A stretch of 64,000 nt of DNA. Origin: Paenibacillus illinoisensis NBRC 15959. GTDB taxonomy: Bacteria; Bacillota; Bacilli; Paenibacillales; Paenibacillaceae. How positions within the stretch are numbered: the stretch's first letter is position 1; every line of letters starts with the position of its first letter. Shown here piece by piece: positions 39,125-46,751 of the stretch. The position numbers and the translations under genes are program-made. Location of the stretch: contig NZ_BIME01000003.1 of NCBI RefSeq assembly GCF_004000925.1, positions 248,001 through 312,000 of the forward strand, written 5' to 3'. The notes beneath the pieces were generated by a model. That model was not told the DNA's origin. It did no database searches and was given only the letters and a program-made list of their open reading frames with translations.

Positions 39125-41065
39125 TCAGATCTCAAAACCATCCGGTCCCGGCAATTCCAGCCGAAGCTGTTGAATCACTGGCCAGCAGCGGTGACGTTCA
39201 CCATTTGGTTCTCCGGCCAACTCCTGTAAATGATGATCTGCTGCATCTACAAGACTCTTCGCCAACCAGACCGATCCTGCAGCGGTATCGAAAGCCCCGG
39301 CAAAAGGTTCCTGCGCATATTTCGGATTCCAGTTCAGCGCTTGCCCCTGATGGAGCTCTTCCGACGAGCGGACCTCCGCACCCAAAAACTGCTGGCAGAT
39401 CTGAACGAGTCCAAGCAGCTCGGCCCATTTACCGGAGTGTACGCATCCCTCCATGAGCAGACCCAAGGCCTGCCATCCCTCGTAAGCTGCTCCTTCAGTC
39501 TTTGCTCCAGTACCACCAGGCCTTCCATTGGCATTGGTGCTGGCAATCGTATGCAAGACGGCCTTCTCTCGTCCTGGGGACCGTTCTGGCCCCGATTGCA
39601 CACAGTGATTCAGCCACATCGTTAACGGATCCGATACTGCTGTCTCCCGCCCTTCCAGCCAGTTCACACGCTCCAGCCAACTGGCTGATTGGAGCGCATA
39701 TTCACCTTTTTTACGCCGAACGGTGTCCAGCTTGAGCCTCGCCTTGTTCCATCTCCCCTGCCCGATATGAAGCAGCGCCTCAGCAAATGACAGCCGTTCT
39801 CTCATCTCCTTCGAAGGTGTCGAAGCTGCGCCTGGCAGCATCTCCAGCGCTGCATCATAACAACGACTCTGCTCCAGAATGCCAATGATCTTGTGAGTGG
39901 CTTCTTCGGAATTCAGGGCGAAACGATGGGTAATCAGTGAGGGTATAACCGATTGCTGCCCCGAAACCCGCATAATACGAAATATTCGATATAGCGGTGG
40001 CAGTAGGCTGGATTTGGCACGTACCGCTTCCACGTAAGCATCGACTGCACCCTCAAGGTCTGCCCGCCCTTCCAGCAGCCGCCCGAGGGCGTACCAAGTC
40101 TGATAGGTGCCCATTCCTTCTTCCGTATGGTACACAGGAGGCGGCGGTCCCAACTGAATGGCTCCACGCAATGAATGCTCCGCCTGCTCCGTGTGACCCA
40201 ATGCTTCCTGACACACTCCCCGGTTATGCAGCAGATCCGTATAATCCGGGAATAACACAAGTGCTTCCTCAATGTGGTCCAATGCTTCCTGCCAGCGACT
40301 CAAGTGTTGAAGGCATCGTACCTCATACTTGAATAATAAGTGGGCATAGCTAGTCACCAGAGGATCGATGCCTGCCTTGGCCACACGAAAGGTCTGAAGT
40401 GCGCGCTCCGCTTCCCCCACACGCAAGTACTCGACGCCCAGATTATAATGATGGAACGATTGCTCCGGCTCTTCCTTCACAGCCTGTTCCAATAATTTCA
40501 GATTCCGATTCACCTTGTCCTTGCGCTCCACAACCGCAGTCTGATAACCATAATGATGGATCATCATGTCTGTCACATGAAAAGCAGCATCCGGATTCTT
40601 CCGGCAAATGGCCCCTGCAATCTGTTCATGAATCCGCCCTTCAAACCGATGCTCCGGAGCATTACGGAACAGACGTAATACCGGATTCACTGTAGCTCCC
40701 TGCTGACCCGTACCTGAATAGTTATGAATGTTCAAAAACAATCCTTCGCATGGGCTGGCTGCCGTCCAGCTCCGAAGCTGCTCCCGCGCTGCTCCATCCA
40801 GCGCCTCGTCCGCATCCAGGAACAGAATCCATTCCCCTGTCGCCTGCTCCAGACCTGCATTACGTGCAGCAGCAAAATCATCACACCACACATAGGGCAC
40901 TATTCTAGCCCCGTATTGCCGCGCAATATCGTTGCTCCGATCCGAAGAGCCGGTGTCCACGACGATAATTTCATCAACAGATCCCTGGACACTCTCCAAA
41001 CATTGGACGAGCCACTCCTCCTCATCCTTAACGATCATGCATAGCGAAATGCGGTTGCTCGGCAA
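39125..41065 (-). CDS. GT2-TPR glycosyltransferase, paralogue B
   Basis: The 646-residue protein has the same N-terminal GT2 domain as its neighbours (RISLCMIVKDEEEWLVQCLES, VDEIIVVDTGSSDRS, FAAARNAGL, ILFLDADEAL), then TPR pairs around 200-330 (HHYNLGVEYLRVGEAERALQTF, LLHNRGVCQEALGHTEQAEHSL). It has no membrane span. The TTG at 41065 follows AGGAGG; the start overlaps paralogue C by 38 bases. Such GT2-TPR proteins often glycosylate proteins or peptides directly, with the TPR part binding the acceptor. Confidence 0.9.
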   Translation of the reverse strand: MPSNRISLCMIVKDEEEWLVQCLESVQGSVDEIIVVDTGSSDRSNDIARQYGARIVPYVWCDDFAAARNAGLEQATGEWILFLDADEALDGAAREQLRSWTAASPCEGLFLNIHNYSGTGQQGATVNPVLRLFRNAPEHRFEGRIHEQIAGAICRKNPDAAFHVTDMMIHHYGYQTAVVERKDKVNRNLKLLEQAVKEEPEQSFHHYNLGVEYLRVGEAERALQTFRVAKAGIDPLVTSYAHLLFKYEVRCLQHLSRWQEALDHIEEALVLFPDYTDLLHNRGVCQEALGHTEQAEHSLRGAIQLGPPPPVYHTEEGMGTYQTWYALGRLLEGRADLEGAVDAYVEAVRAKSSLLPPLYRIFRIMRVSGQQSVIPSLITHRFALNSEEATHKIIGILEQSRCYDAALEMLPGAASTPSKEMRERLSFAEALLHIGQGRWNKARLKLDTVRRKKGEYALQSASWLERVNWLEGRETAVSDPLTMWLNHCVQSGPERSPGREKAVLHTIASTNANGRPGGTGAKTEGAAYEGWQALGLLMEGCVHSGKWAELLGLVQICQQFLGAEVRSSEELHQGQALNWNPKYAQEPFAGAFDTAAGSVWLAKSLVDAADHHLQELAGEPNGERHRCWPVIQQLRLELPGPDGFEI

Positions 41066-43184
41066 GCTGGTTCCTCCTCTCGTTGGCATGCCAATCTGTA
41101 CGCCAAGGGATGCCTTGGGCTGTCCTTAACCTTTGAAGGAGGGCATCCTGCTGCGCTACAAGGCCCGGGTTAGAAGGAGAGCGACTCAGCTCCTTTTGAA
41201 TAACGCCCAGAGCCAAATACAAATAACTTACGGCAGCTCCGGCTCGCGCCTGATGCCATCCTGCATCCCGCTCGAGCGCCTGCTGAAATAGAGTCACAGC
41301 CTGATCGTAATACCCTTTGGCAAACAACGCTTCCCCGAGGTAAAAGGTACCCTCAGCATCCAGCTTCCCTTCCGTCATGCAGCCAATTAGGAGATCAGCG
41401 GCCGCCCGGGTATATCCTTCGCGATAAAGAATGCCTGCAAACCACCTACTAAATTCCATGCATTGGTCCTTCTCCGTGCAACCATCCATCCACTTCTCAA
41501 ACCACTGCTGGGCCACCGTCAGTTGCCCTGTTTGTACAGATCGCTGCATGATGTCCTGAATCAGGTTAAGCGCAGTCGATTGCAGTACTTCAGACAACCT
41601 TTCCCCACTCTGTCTCATGGGGTTACACCCCTGCACCTGTTGTCCTCTGAACCATCGGTCCACCGTACCCCAGACTTCACGATCTTCCTGCTCAGATGAC
41701 TCCAGAAAGGCAGGAGAAAGGCCCGCTCCACTGGCCCAACAAGCAACTGCCCAATTCAGTCGCTGCTCGGGCAGGAGAGGTTCGACACTCGCCTCACGTT
41801 CACCCCACAGTTGTTCTGCAAGTTGTACGGCTTCCAGGCATCGGCCCGTACATAACATCCAGTGCAGCTGAACTGCCGGGTCAATCTGAACATTTTGAGC
41901 CATATCCTGAAGCAGTGACAGTGCCTGCCCGTATGCTCCGCAGGATGCAAGCGCATGAACAATATTCCTGATCGCATCTGCACCTTCTCCTGTATAGTTC
42001 TGCTCCCCTAAATTCAATCGCTTCCTCCAGCGAAGCAATAATGCCTCAGCAATGACCTCATCCGATTCCCCAGATTGCTGCAATACATCTGCTAGCCCCT
42101 GGAGTGTGGGGGGATATGCAGGCATGTGATCCAAGGCCAGACCATATAGATGGGCCGACTCCTGCAGGAACCCCCTCTTCTGTGCCAGACGCGCCATGGC
42201 TGTATAGGGTCTGTATGTGTCCGTGCCTTGTTCATGTACATAATCGGTTTGCCTGCGAACTCCCTCGGACGTATCCACTGCTCTTGCATAGGATTGATAA
42301 GCTCGTTCCTCGAGACCTTGTTGTTCAAGAAAGTCACCGTACAGAAAGTGAAGGTCAGCGTAGTCCGGGTAATACTGCGTTTCCACTGCCAGAAGTGAAC
42401 GGCCTTCATCATAACGCTCCAGGGCTCCAAGAACTTTCGCATAATCGCACACGAGTGTAGACCGATACGGTGCACCAAGCTCCGTCAGGCGCAGTGAATT
42501 GGCAAACGAATCCGCTGCCTTCTCCATCTCTCCCAGCTGGCAATACGTTACTCCCAGATTGTAGAGATGAAAAGGCTGATCCGGGTGCTCCTTTAATTCC
42601 TGCTGCAAAAGCTTAAAATTCCGCAAAGGTTTGCGCCCCTGAGCGATTTGGGAAGCAAGGTATCCATCATGAGCGAGCCGCAGCGGAGCCACAGGGTCGG
42701 ACTCCCGCCGAATGTTCTCCGTATCATCACACACCAGCTGCTCATGAATACGACCTTCATAGCGGTATCCGTAACCCGATCGAAACAGGCGTACCGGCTG
42801 AAACACAACTTGATCTTCCGTCTTTTCATCGATCCGATTCTCTATTGTCACTTTTAACTTCGATACACTCTTATGGACTGTGGGCAGATAATTCATTAAC
42901 TCTTCCAAACCATCTATGGCATATTCATCCGCGTCTACACACAGAATCCACTCGGTACCTGCCAGCGGCAGGCTTATATTGCGTGCCCGTGCAAAGTGAT
43001 CTTCCCACTGGGCATGAAGTACGGTTGCCCCGAATTGTCTCGCAATCTCTGGTGTGCGCTCATCCGAGCCTGTATCTGTAATGAACCACTGAATGCCGGG
43101 CAGGTTAAAACTATTCAGACAGCGGGGCAATTGTTGTTCCTCATTTTGAACAATCATGTGAATTCCAAGCAGCCTGTTCTGCAT
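41028..43184 (-). CDS. GT2-TPR glycosyltransferase, paralogue C
   Basis: The 718-residue protein has a more diverged GT2 domain: LGIHMIVQNEEQQLPRCLNSF, IQWFITDTGSDERT, FARARNISL and ILCVDADEY. TPR pairs follow (FHLYNLGVTYCQLGEMEKAADSFANSL) and a second group near the C-terminus (GTFYLGEALFAKGYYDQAVTLFQQALERD). The ATG at 43184 follows GGAGGTG. It is the first of the three GT2-TPR genes and starts about 20 bases after a strong terminator, so it must use read-through or its own promoter near or within the upstream gene. Confidence 0.9.
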   Translation of the reverse strand: MQNRLLGIHMIVQNEEQQLPRCLNSFNLPGIQWFITDTGSDERTPEIARQFGATVLHAQWEDHFARARNISLPLAGTEWILCVDADEYAIDGLEELMNYLPTVHKSVSKLKVTIENRIDEKTEDQVVFQPVRLFRSGYGYRYEGRIHEQLVCDDTENIRRESDPVAPLRLAHDGYLASQIAQGRKPLRNFKLLQQELKEHPDQPFHLYNLGVTYCQLGEMEKAADSFANSLRLTELGAPYRSTLVCDYAKVLGALERYDEGRSLLAVETQYYPDYADLHFLYGDFLEQQGLEERAYQSYARAVDTSEGVRRQTDYVHEQGTDTYRPYTAMARLAQKRGFLQESAHLYGLALDHMPAYPPTLQGLADVLQQSGESDEVIAEALLLRWRKRLNLGEQNYTGEGADAIRNIVHALASCGAYGQALSLLQDMAQNVQIDPAVQLHWMLCTGRCLEAVQLAEQLWGEREASVEPLLPEQRLNWAVACWASGAGLSPAFLESSEQEDREVWGTVDRWFRGQQVQGCNPMRQSGERLSEVLQSTALNLIQDIMQRSVQTGQLTVAQQWFEKWMDGCTEKDQCMEFSRWFAGILYREGYTRAAADLLIGCMTEGKLDAEGTFYLGEALFAKGYYDQAVTLFQQALERDAGWHQARAGAAVSYLYLALGVIQKELSRSPSNPGLVAQQDALLQRLRTAQGIPWRTDWHANERRNQLAEQPHFAMHDR

Positions 43185-43202
43185 ATGCTGTCACCTCCAA
43201 CG

Positions 43203-43244
43203 CAAAAAAAGTACATGAAGTCCATTAAATGAGACTCCATGTAC
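43203..43244 (-). terminator. Terminator between the Thr-rich repeat gene and the GT2-TPR genes
   Basis: Arms GTACATG/CATGTAC with AGTC/GACT inside are followed, on the minus strand, by seven T residues. It separates the structural genes from the glycosyltransferases. Confidence 0.85.
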
Positions 43245-43264
43245 CTATATGATTGAGAACCTGG

Positions 43265-44773
43265 TTATGTGCCTTGTCCATTGAAGAACACATCGATTGT
43301 ACTTGGTGCACCGATGAGACTGGAACGATAGGAAAGGCGTGTATATTTGAGGAAACGTTGGGGGACCAGTACATCCACGGAGCCTGCCAAAATCCCCGTT
43401 ACGGTGGTCACGTCCGTATACCAGTTCGATCCGTTGGCGCTGATTTCCACCTGGGCATCCACACGATTGATCCCTGGCCCCCTGTTGTATACAAAGAAGG
43501 AATATGTGCCAAATACACTGGTTGTCACCGCTGGTAGAGGCGTGAACGTATTGGCAGTGGGTGTATTGATCAGCTGCGATTCCTGGAAGCTCTTTTGGGA
43601 AATCGACGTTACGCTGCTAAGTGTTCCGGCTGTGATGGTCGCGCCGAGTACACTGGTGATGGTTCCGTTCAGCAAATTCGTTAATGTTCCAGCCGTAATT
43701 GTGGCACCAAGCACATTAGTGATTGTACCGTTAAGCAGGTTGGTTAATGTTCCGGCCGTGACCGTTGCACCAAGTACGCTGGTGATGGTTCCGTTCAGCA
43801 AGTTTGTCAGCGTGCCCGCCGTGATGGTCGCACCTAGTACACTCGTGAGGGTACCATTTAGCAGATTCGTCAATGTTCCGGCTGTAAGCGTCGCTCCCAG
43901 AATGCCTGTGATTGTTCCGGCAGTAATCGTCGCACCAAGCACACTGGTGATTGTTCCCGCTGTGATTGTGGCGCCGAGTACGTTCGTAATTGTACCATTC
44001 AGCAGATTCGTCAATGTGCCTGCGGTTACCGTGGCCCCGAGAACACTCGTTATGGTTCCGGCTGTAATTGTGGCACCAAGCACGCTGGTAATCGTACCAT
44101 TCAGCAGGTTCGTCAGCGTTCCCGCTGTCACTGTAGCTCCAAGTACGCTGGTGATTGTTCCGGCTGTAATGGTTGCTCCAAGCACATTCGAGATTGTACC
44201 ATTCAACAAATTCGTCAGCGTGCCTGCTGTGATTGTGGCTCCGAGTACACTCGTAAGCGTACCATTCAGCAGGTTCGTCAACGTTCCCGCTGTGACAGTG
44301 GCCCCGAGCACGCTTGTAATGGTTCCAGCTGTGATGGTTGCTCCAAGTACACTTGTAATCGTACCATTCAGCAGGTTCGTCAACGTTCCCGCTGTCACGG
44401 TGGCTCCAAGCACGCTCGTTATGGTTCCGGCAGTGATGGTTGCTCCAAGCACACTTGTGATCGTACCATTCAGCAAGTTCGTCAACGTCCCCGCTGTCAC
44501 CGTAGCTCCAAGCACACTGGTAATCGTACCTGCTGTAATGGTGGCCCCGAGCACACTCGTAAGGGTACCATTCAGAAGGTTGGTGATCGTGCCTGCATTA
44601 ATGGTGACCGTCGTCAAACCCGAGATGTTACTGATCGTTCCGTCCAAAATGATCCCGACAACATTACCACTCGTATCCGTTCTGACGGGCTGGGCCGTAC
44701 CGGTAGCATCCTGACCAAAGATCAGGGTCCGCAGATTGTCCGGATTCGTGTTAAACGTTGTGAAGTTAGGCAT
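43265..44773 (-). CDS. Thr-rich tandem-repeat structural protein with DUF6385-like C-terminus
   Basis: The 502-residue protein has a 60-residue N-terminal part (MPNFTTFNTNPDNLRTLIF), 18 repeat units in residues 61-382 and a 120-residue C-terminal domain. Eleven units are 21 residues (type GTLTNLLNGTITSVLGATITA, here shown only as GTLTNLLN plus a 13-residue part) and seven are 13 residues (GTITSVLGATVTA). The C-terminal domain (YSFFVYNRGPGINRVDAQVEIS, VLVPQRFLKYTRLSYRS) matches what I recall as DUF6385. There is no signal peptide. Thr in fixed positions makes it the obvious O-glycosylation target for the neighbouring enzymes. GGAGGAGG precedes the ATG. A spore surface role is inference. Confidence 0.85.
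   Translation of the reverse strand: MPNFTTFNTNPDNLRTLIFGQDATGTAQPVRTDTSGNVVGIILDGTISNISGLTTVTINAGTITNLLNGTLTSVLGATITAGTITSVLGATVTAGTLTNLLNGTITSVLGATITAGTITSVLGATVTAGTLTNLLNGTITSVLGATITAGTITSVLGATVTAGTLTNLLNGTLTSVLGATITAGTLTNLLNGTISNVLGATITAGTITSVLGATVTAGTLTNLLNGTITSVLGATITAGTITSVLGATVTAGTLTNLLNGTITNVLGATITAGTITSVLGATITAGTITGILGATLTAGTLTNLLNGTLTSVLGATITAGTLTNLLNGTITSVLGATVTAGTLTNLLNGTITNVLGATITAGTLTNLLNGTITSVLGATITAGTLSSVTSISQKSFQESQLINTPTANTFTPLPAVTTSVFGTYSFFVYNRGPGINRVDAQVEISANGSNWYTDVTTVTGILAGSVDVLVPQRFLKYTRLSYRSSLIGAPSTIDVFFNGQGT
43628..44593 (-). repeat. 18 tandem coding repeats of 39 or 63 bases
   Basis: The units encode 13-residue (GTxTSVLGATxTA) or 21-residue (GTxTNLLN placed before the same 13) blocks, in the order 21, 13, 21, 13, 21, 13, 21, 21, 13, 21, 13, 21, 13, 13, 21, 21, 21, 21. 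Third codon positions differ freely between units, so the protein sequence, not the DNA, is conserved. Confidence 0.9.
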
Positions 44774-44816
44774 GAGCCCCGTCCTCCTCCCTGGAAATCC
44801 GTCATGTTATTTCACC

Positions 44817-45311
44817 TTAGGGCATGCGCTGTGCCTGAAAGTAAACATCCAGCCTGGTGGGTTGATCCGGTTCCACCGATTGAATCGCAAGCCGGGTATA
44901 TCGAAGGAACCGCTGCGGAACCAAAGCCTTGGTTTGGCCCCCCGCAATCACCTCCTGGCTGTCCACCGCATAATCCACTGCATTGGGACTAATCTGGATC
45001 TGTACCAGAGCCGGATTCTTGCCCCGGTTCACAATGCCATATGTGTACAAGCTGAGCGATGATGTATCCTGAGCAGGAAGAGCACTGGTGGAACTGCTGG
45101 TTTCGGCCCCGACATAGGTATGCTCTGTAAAACAGTGAGTAGCACCAGGGAGTATCGTGCGTGAGGAACGACCCTGCTTGACCCGGGGACGAGTAATCCG
45201 GGAACAAGGAGGTTTCAGCAGTTTAGCGCGGCAGGATCGGCGGGGTCGGCGGCGGCTCACATATTTAGTTGGTCTCAATCTCTTCTTGCTTCGCTTCGCT
45301 GTTCGGCTCAT
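44817..45311 (-). CDS. Basic Cys-containing protein with DUF6385-like C-terminal domain
   Basis: The 164-residue protein has two halves. Residues 1-65 are very basic (KRSKKRLRPTKYVSRRRPRRS) with three cysteines. Residues 85-164 (LYTYGIVNRGKNPALVQIQIS, ALVPQRFLRYTRLAIQS, LDVYFQAQ) match the C-terminal domain of the Thr-rich protein downstream. The ATG at 45311 follows AAGGGG at 7 bases; the frame extends further upstream but would overlap the divergent gene. No signal peptide is present. It is 43 bases before the Thr-rich gene, in one operon. The basic tail could bind polyanions or cross-link through Cys. Confidence 0.82.
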   Translation of the reverse strand: MSRTAKRSKKRLRPTKYVSRRRPRRSCRAKLLKPPCSRITRPRVKQGRSSRTILPGATHCFTEHTYVGAETSSSTSALPAQDTSSLSLYTYGIVNRGKNPALVQIQISPNAVDYAVDSQEVIAGGQTKALVPQRFLRYTRLAIQSVEPDQPTRLDVYFQAQRMP

Positions 45312-45512
45312 CTCGATTCCCCTTAAAAAATGTGCTTCCGCATCGTATGCCCGGACATAAAATACGGGCACGGCATCTGCCGCGATTTTCAATTTTGCCG
45401 TTCTTGCCCCAAACGCTTCCTCGATGTTGTACATACACTGTAAATACAAGGACGAGAGTATCCATTTGCATACCAAGGTCAGTTCAGTTCTATCAAAGCG
45501 GAGGTGGGTAAC

Positions 45513-46046
45513 ATAACGAACTATAACGTGTTCAACCAATCTAACGGTCCCCTGTTTACCCAGCTTACCAATACATTTTCCGCCCCCGGAATTGAGGCTT
45601 CGGCTGAGAGCGGCGCCGCTGCTGCAGGCAGTTTCTATGCATTGACTACCAATAATGCTGGACTTCCTAACAACCAGAATCTTCTGCTGCAAATCATTAA
45701 TGCCGCTGGCAGCGGCAGAACTTTGCGGATTTCCAGCATTTCGGGAGGAGCAACCGCAGCTGCTACGCTTGTTGTATATTCCGGGGGCACCGTTACGGTA
45801 GGAAGTACGCCCGTCCCAGTCAATACATTGCTTGGCAGCACGAATACCAGTGTAGTCACCACGAGGCAAAATACCGGAACGCTGGGCGGTGCATTTACAA
45901 GCCTGCTAAGTCTTCCACTGACCGCTGGCATGTTTCGGATGAACTTCAACGGTTCGATTATCGTGCCACCAGGACAGACGTTATCCGTTAGCTTGGGTAT
46001 TGGGAATCAGACGGCAGCCATTAATTTGTTCTGGTGGGAATTCTGA
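45513..46046 (+). CDS. Surface-type structural protein, WWE paralogue 1 (possible ATA start)
   Basis: The 177-residue protein is rich in Ser, Thr, Gly and Asn and lacks a signal peptide. It aligns with the next gene throughout: YNVFN near the start, GSGRTLRISSISGG, STNTSV, PLTAGMF, GSIIVPPGQTLSV and a final FWWEF. GGAGG at 45500-45504 is 8 bases before ATA at 45513, and the paralogue starts with TTG at the same aligned residue, so an ATA start is proposed; a GTG at 45504 overlaps the ribosome site. It is divergent from the DUF6385-like operon. Function not recognised; a spore-coat or exosporium part is inferred. Confidence 0.72.
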   Translation: MTNYNVFNQSNGPLFTQLTNTFSAPGIEASAESGAAAAGSFYALTTNNAGLPNNQNLLLQIINAAGSGRTLRISSISGGATAAATLVVYSGGTVTVGSTPVPVNTLLGSTNTSVVTTRQNTGTLGGAFTSLLSLPLTAGMFRMNFNGSIIVPPGQTLSVSLGIGNQTAAINLFWWEF

Positions 46047-46079
46047 CAGATAACCATGAAGGAAAAGGTGGTGAATACC

Positions 46080-46661
46080 TTGCCCAACAATAACGTGTTT
46101 AACCCGCAGACTCAGCCTGTGTATACGTCCAATACCAATACCTATCAGTCTCCGGGCATTATTACCCCACCGGAAAGCGATGCAGGAAACGTGGGAAGAC
46201 TATTCAATTCGGGTACAACCAACTCCACCACCCTGGGGTTATTGGGCGGCAGCGTTATCGCGACGGTCCAGTTGAGCAATCCTGTGGGAAGTGGGAGAAC
46301 GCTGTACGTATCCAAGCTTTCCGGTGGAATTACGGTTGCACTCAATCTCCTGTCTTCCTTCAGTGGTTCCATGGTACTGAGTGCTAATGGAACGCTGACC
46401 TCGCCGAGTACATTACCATCCGTGAACAGCAATCTGTCCAGCACCAATACCAGTGTTGCCATCGTGCGATTTTCCACCGCGGCGCCTACCGGAGCAACTA
46501 CGCTAATGACGATGCCTTTGCAGGCGGGGCCCTTTTCATCCAGCGTATTTGGGAGCTATGTCGTCCCGCCAGGTCAGGCCATTAATCTGACGGTCAGTGG
46601 TTCTCTTTCCGTTGGAGGCTTGCTGGCGTCCACAGCCTACTTTGCTTGGTGGGAGGTCTAA
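46080..46661 (+). CDS. Surface-type structural protein, WWE paralogue 2
   Basis: The 193-residue paralogue of the preceding gene begins MPNNNVFNPQTQPVYTSNTN and shares PVGSGRTLYVSKLSGG, SSTNTSVAIVRF, MPLQAGPF, GSYVVPPGQAINL and the terminal FAWWEV. No signal peptide. The TTG at 46080 follows AAGGTGGTG; an ATG at 46056 has no site. It is co-transcribed with paralogue 1, 33 bases after it. Function not recognised. Confidence 0.78.
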   Translation: MPNNNVFNPQTQPVYTSNTNTYQSPGIITPPESDAGNVGRLFNSGTTNSTTLGLLGGSVIATVQLSNPVGSGRTLYVSKLSGGITVALNLLSSFSGSMVLSANGTLTSPSTLPSVNSNLSSTNTSVAIVRFSTAAPTGATTLMTMPLQAGPFSSSVFGSYVVPPGQAINLTVSGSLSVGGLLASTAYFAWWEV

Positions 46662-46688
46662 TGACCACCTCTACCTTTCCAAATAGTC

Positions 46689-46720
46689 AAAGCCGCCTCC
46701 GGCGAACCGGAAGCGGCTTT
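46689..46720. terminator. Bidirectional terminator, WWE operon / MFS gene
   Basis: Arms AAGCCGC/GCGGCTT and TCCGG/CCGGA form a hairpin between convergent genes, flanked by A and T runs. Confidence 0.85.
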
Positions 46721-46751
46721 AGCGTATTTCTTTTCACACCAGATATAGATG

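Noticed and set aside
43628-44593. CRISPR-like array
   Set aside because: Units are in-frame coding repeats of 39 or 63 bases without unique spacers, and no cas genes are present.
43347-44714. A 455-codon open frame on the + strand, opposite the Thr-rich repeat gene
   Set aside because: It has no ribosome site at its start. Its repeated hydrophobic sequence is the mirror of the repeat codons, and the minus-strand gene has a start, motifs and a homologous domain.
45432-45439. Sporulation sigma-E/K -10 element (CATACACT) before the WWE genes
   Set aside because: No matching -35 element was found at the right distance, so it was not listed as a promoter despite the attractive context.
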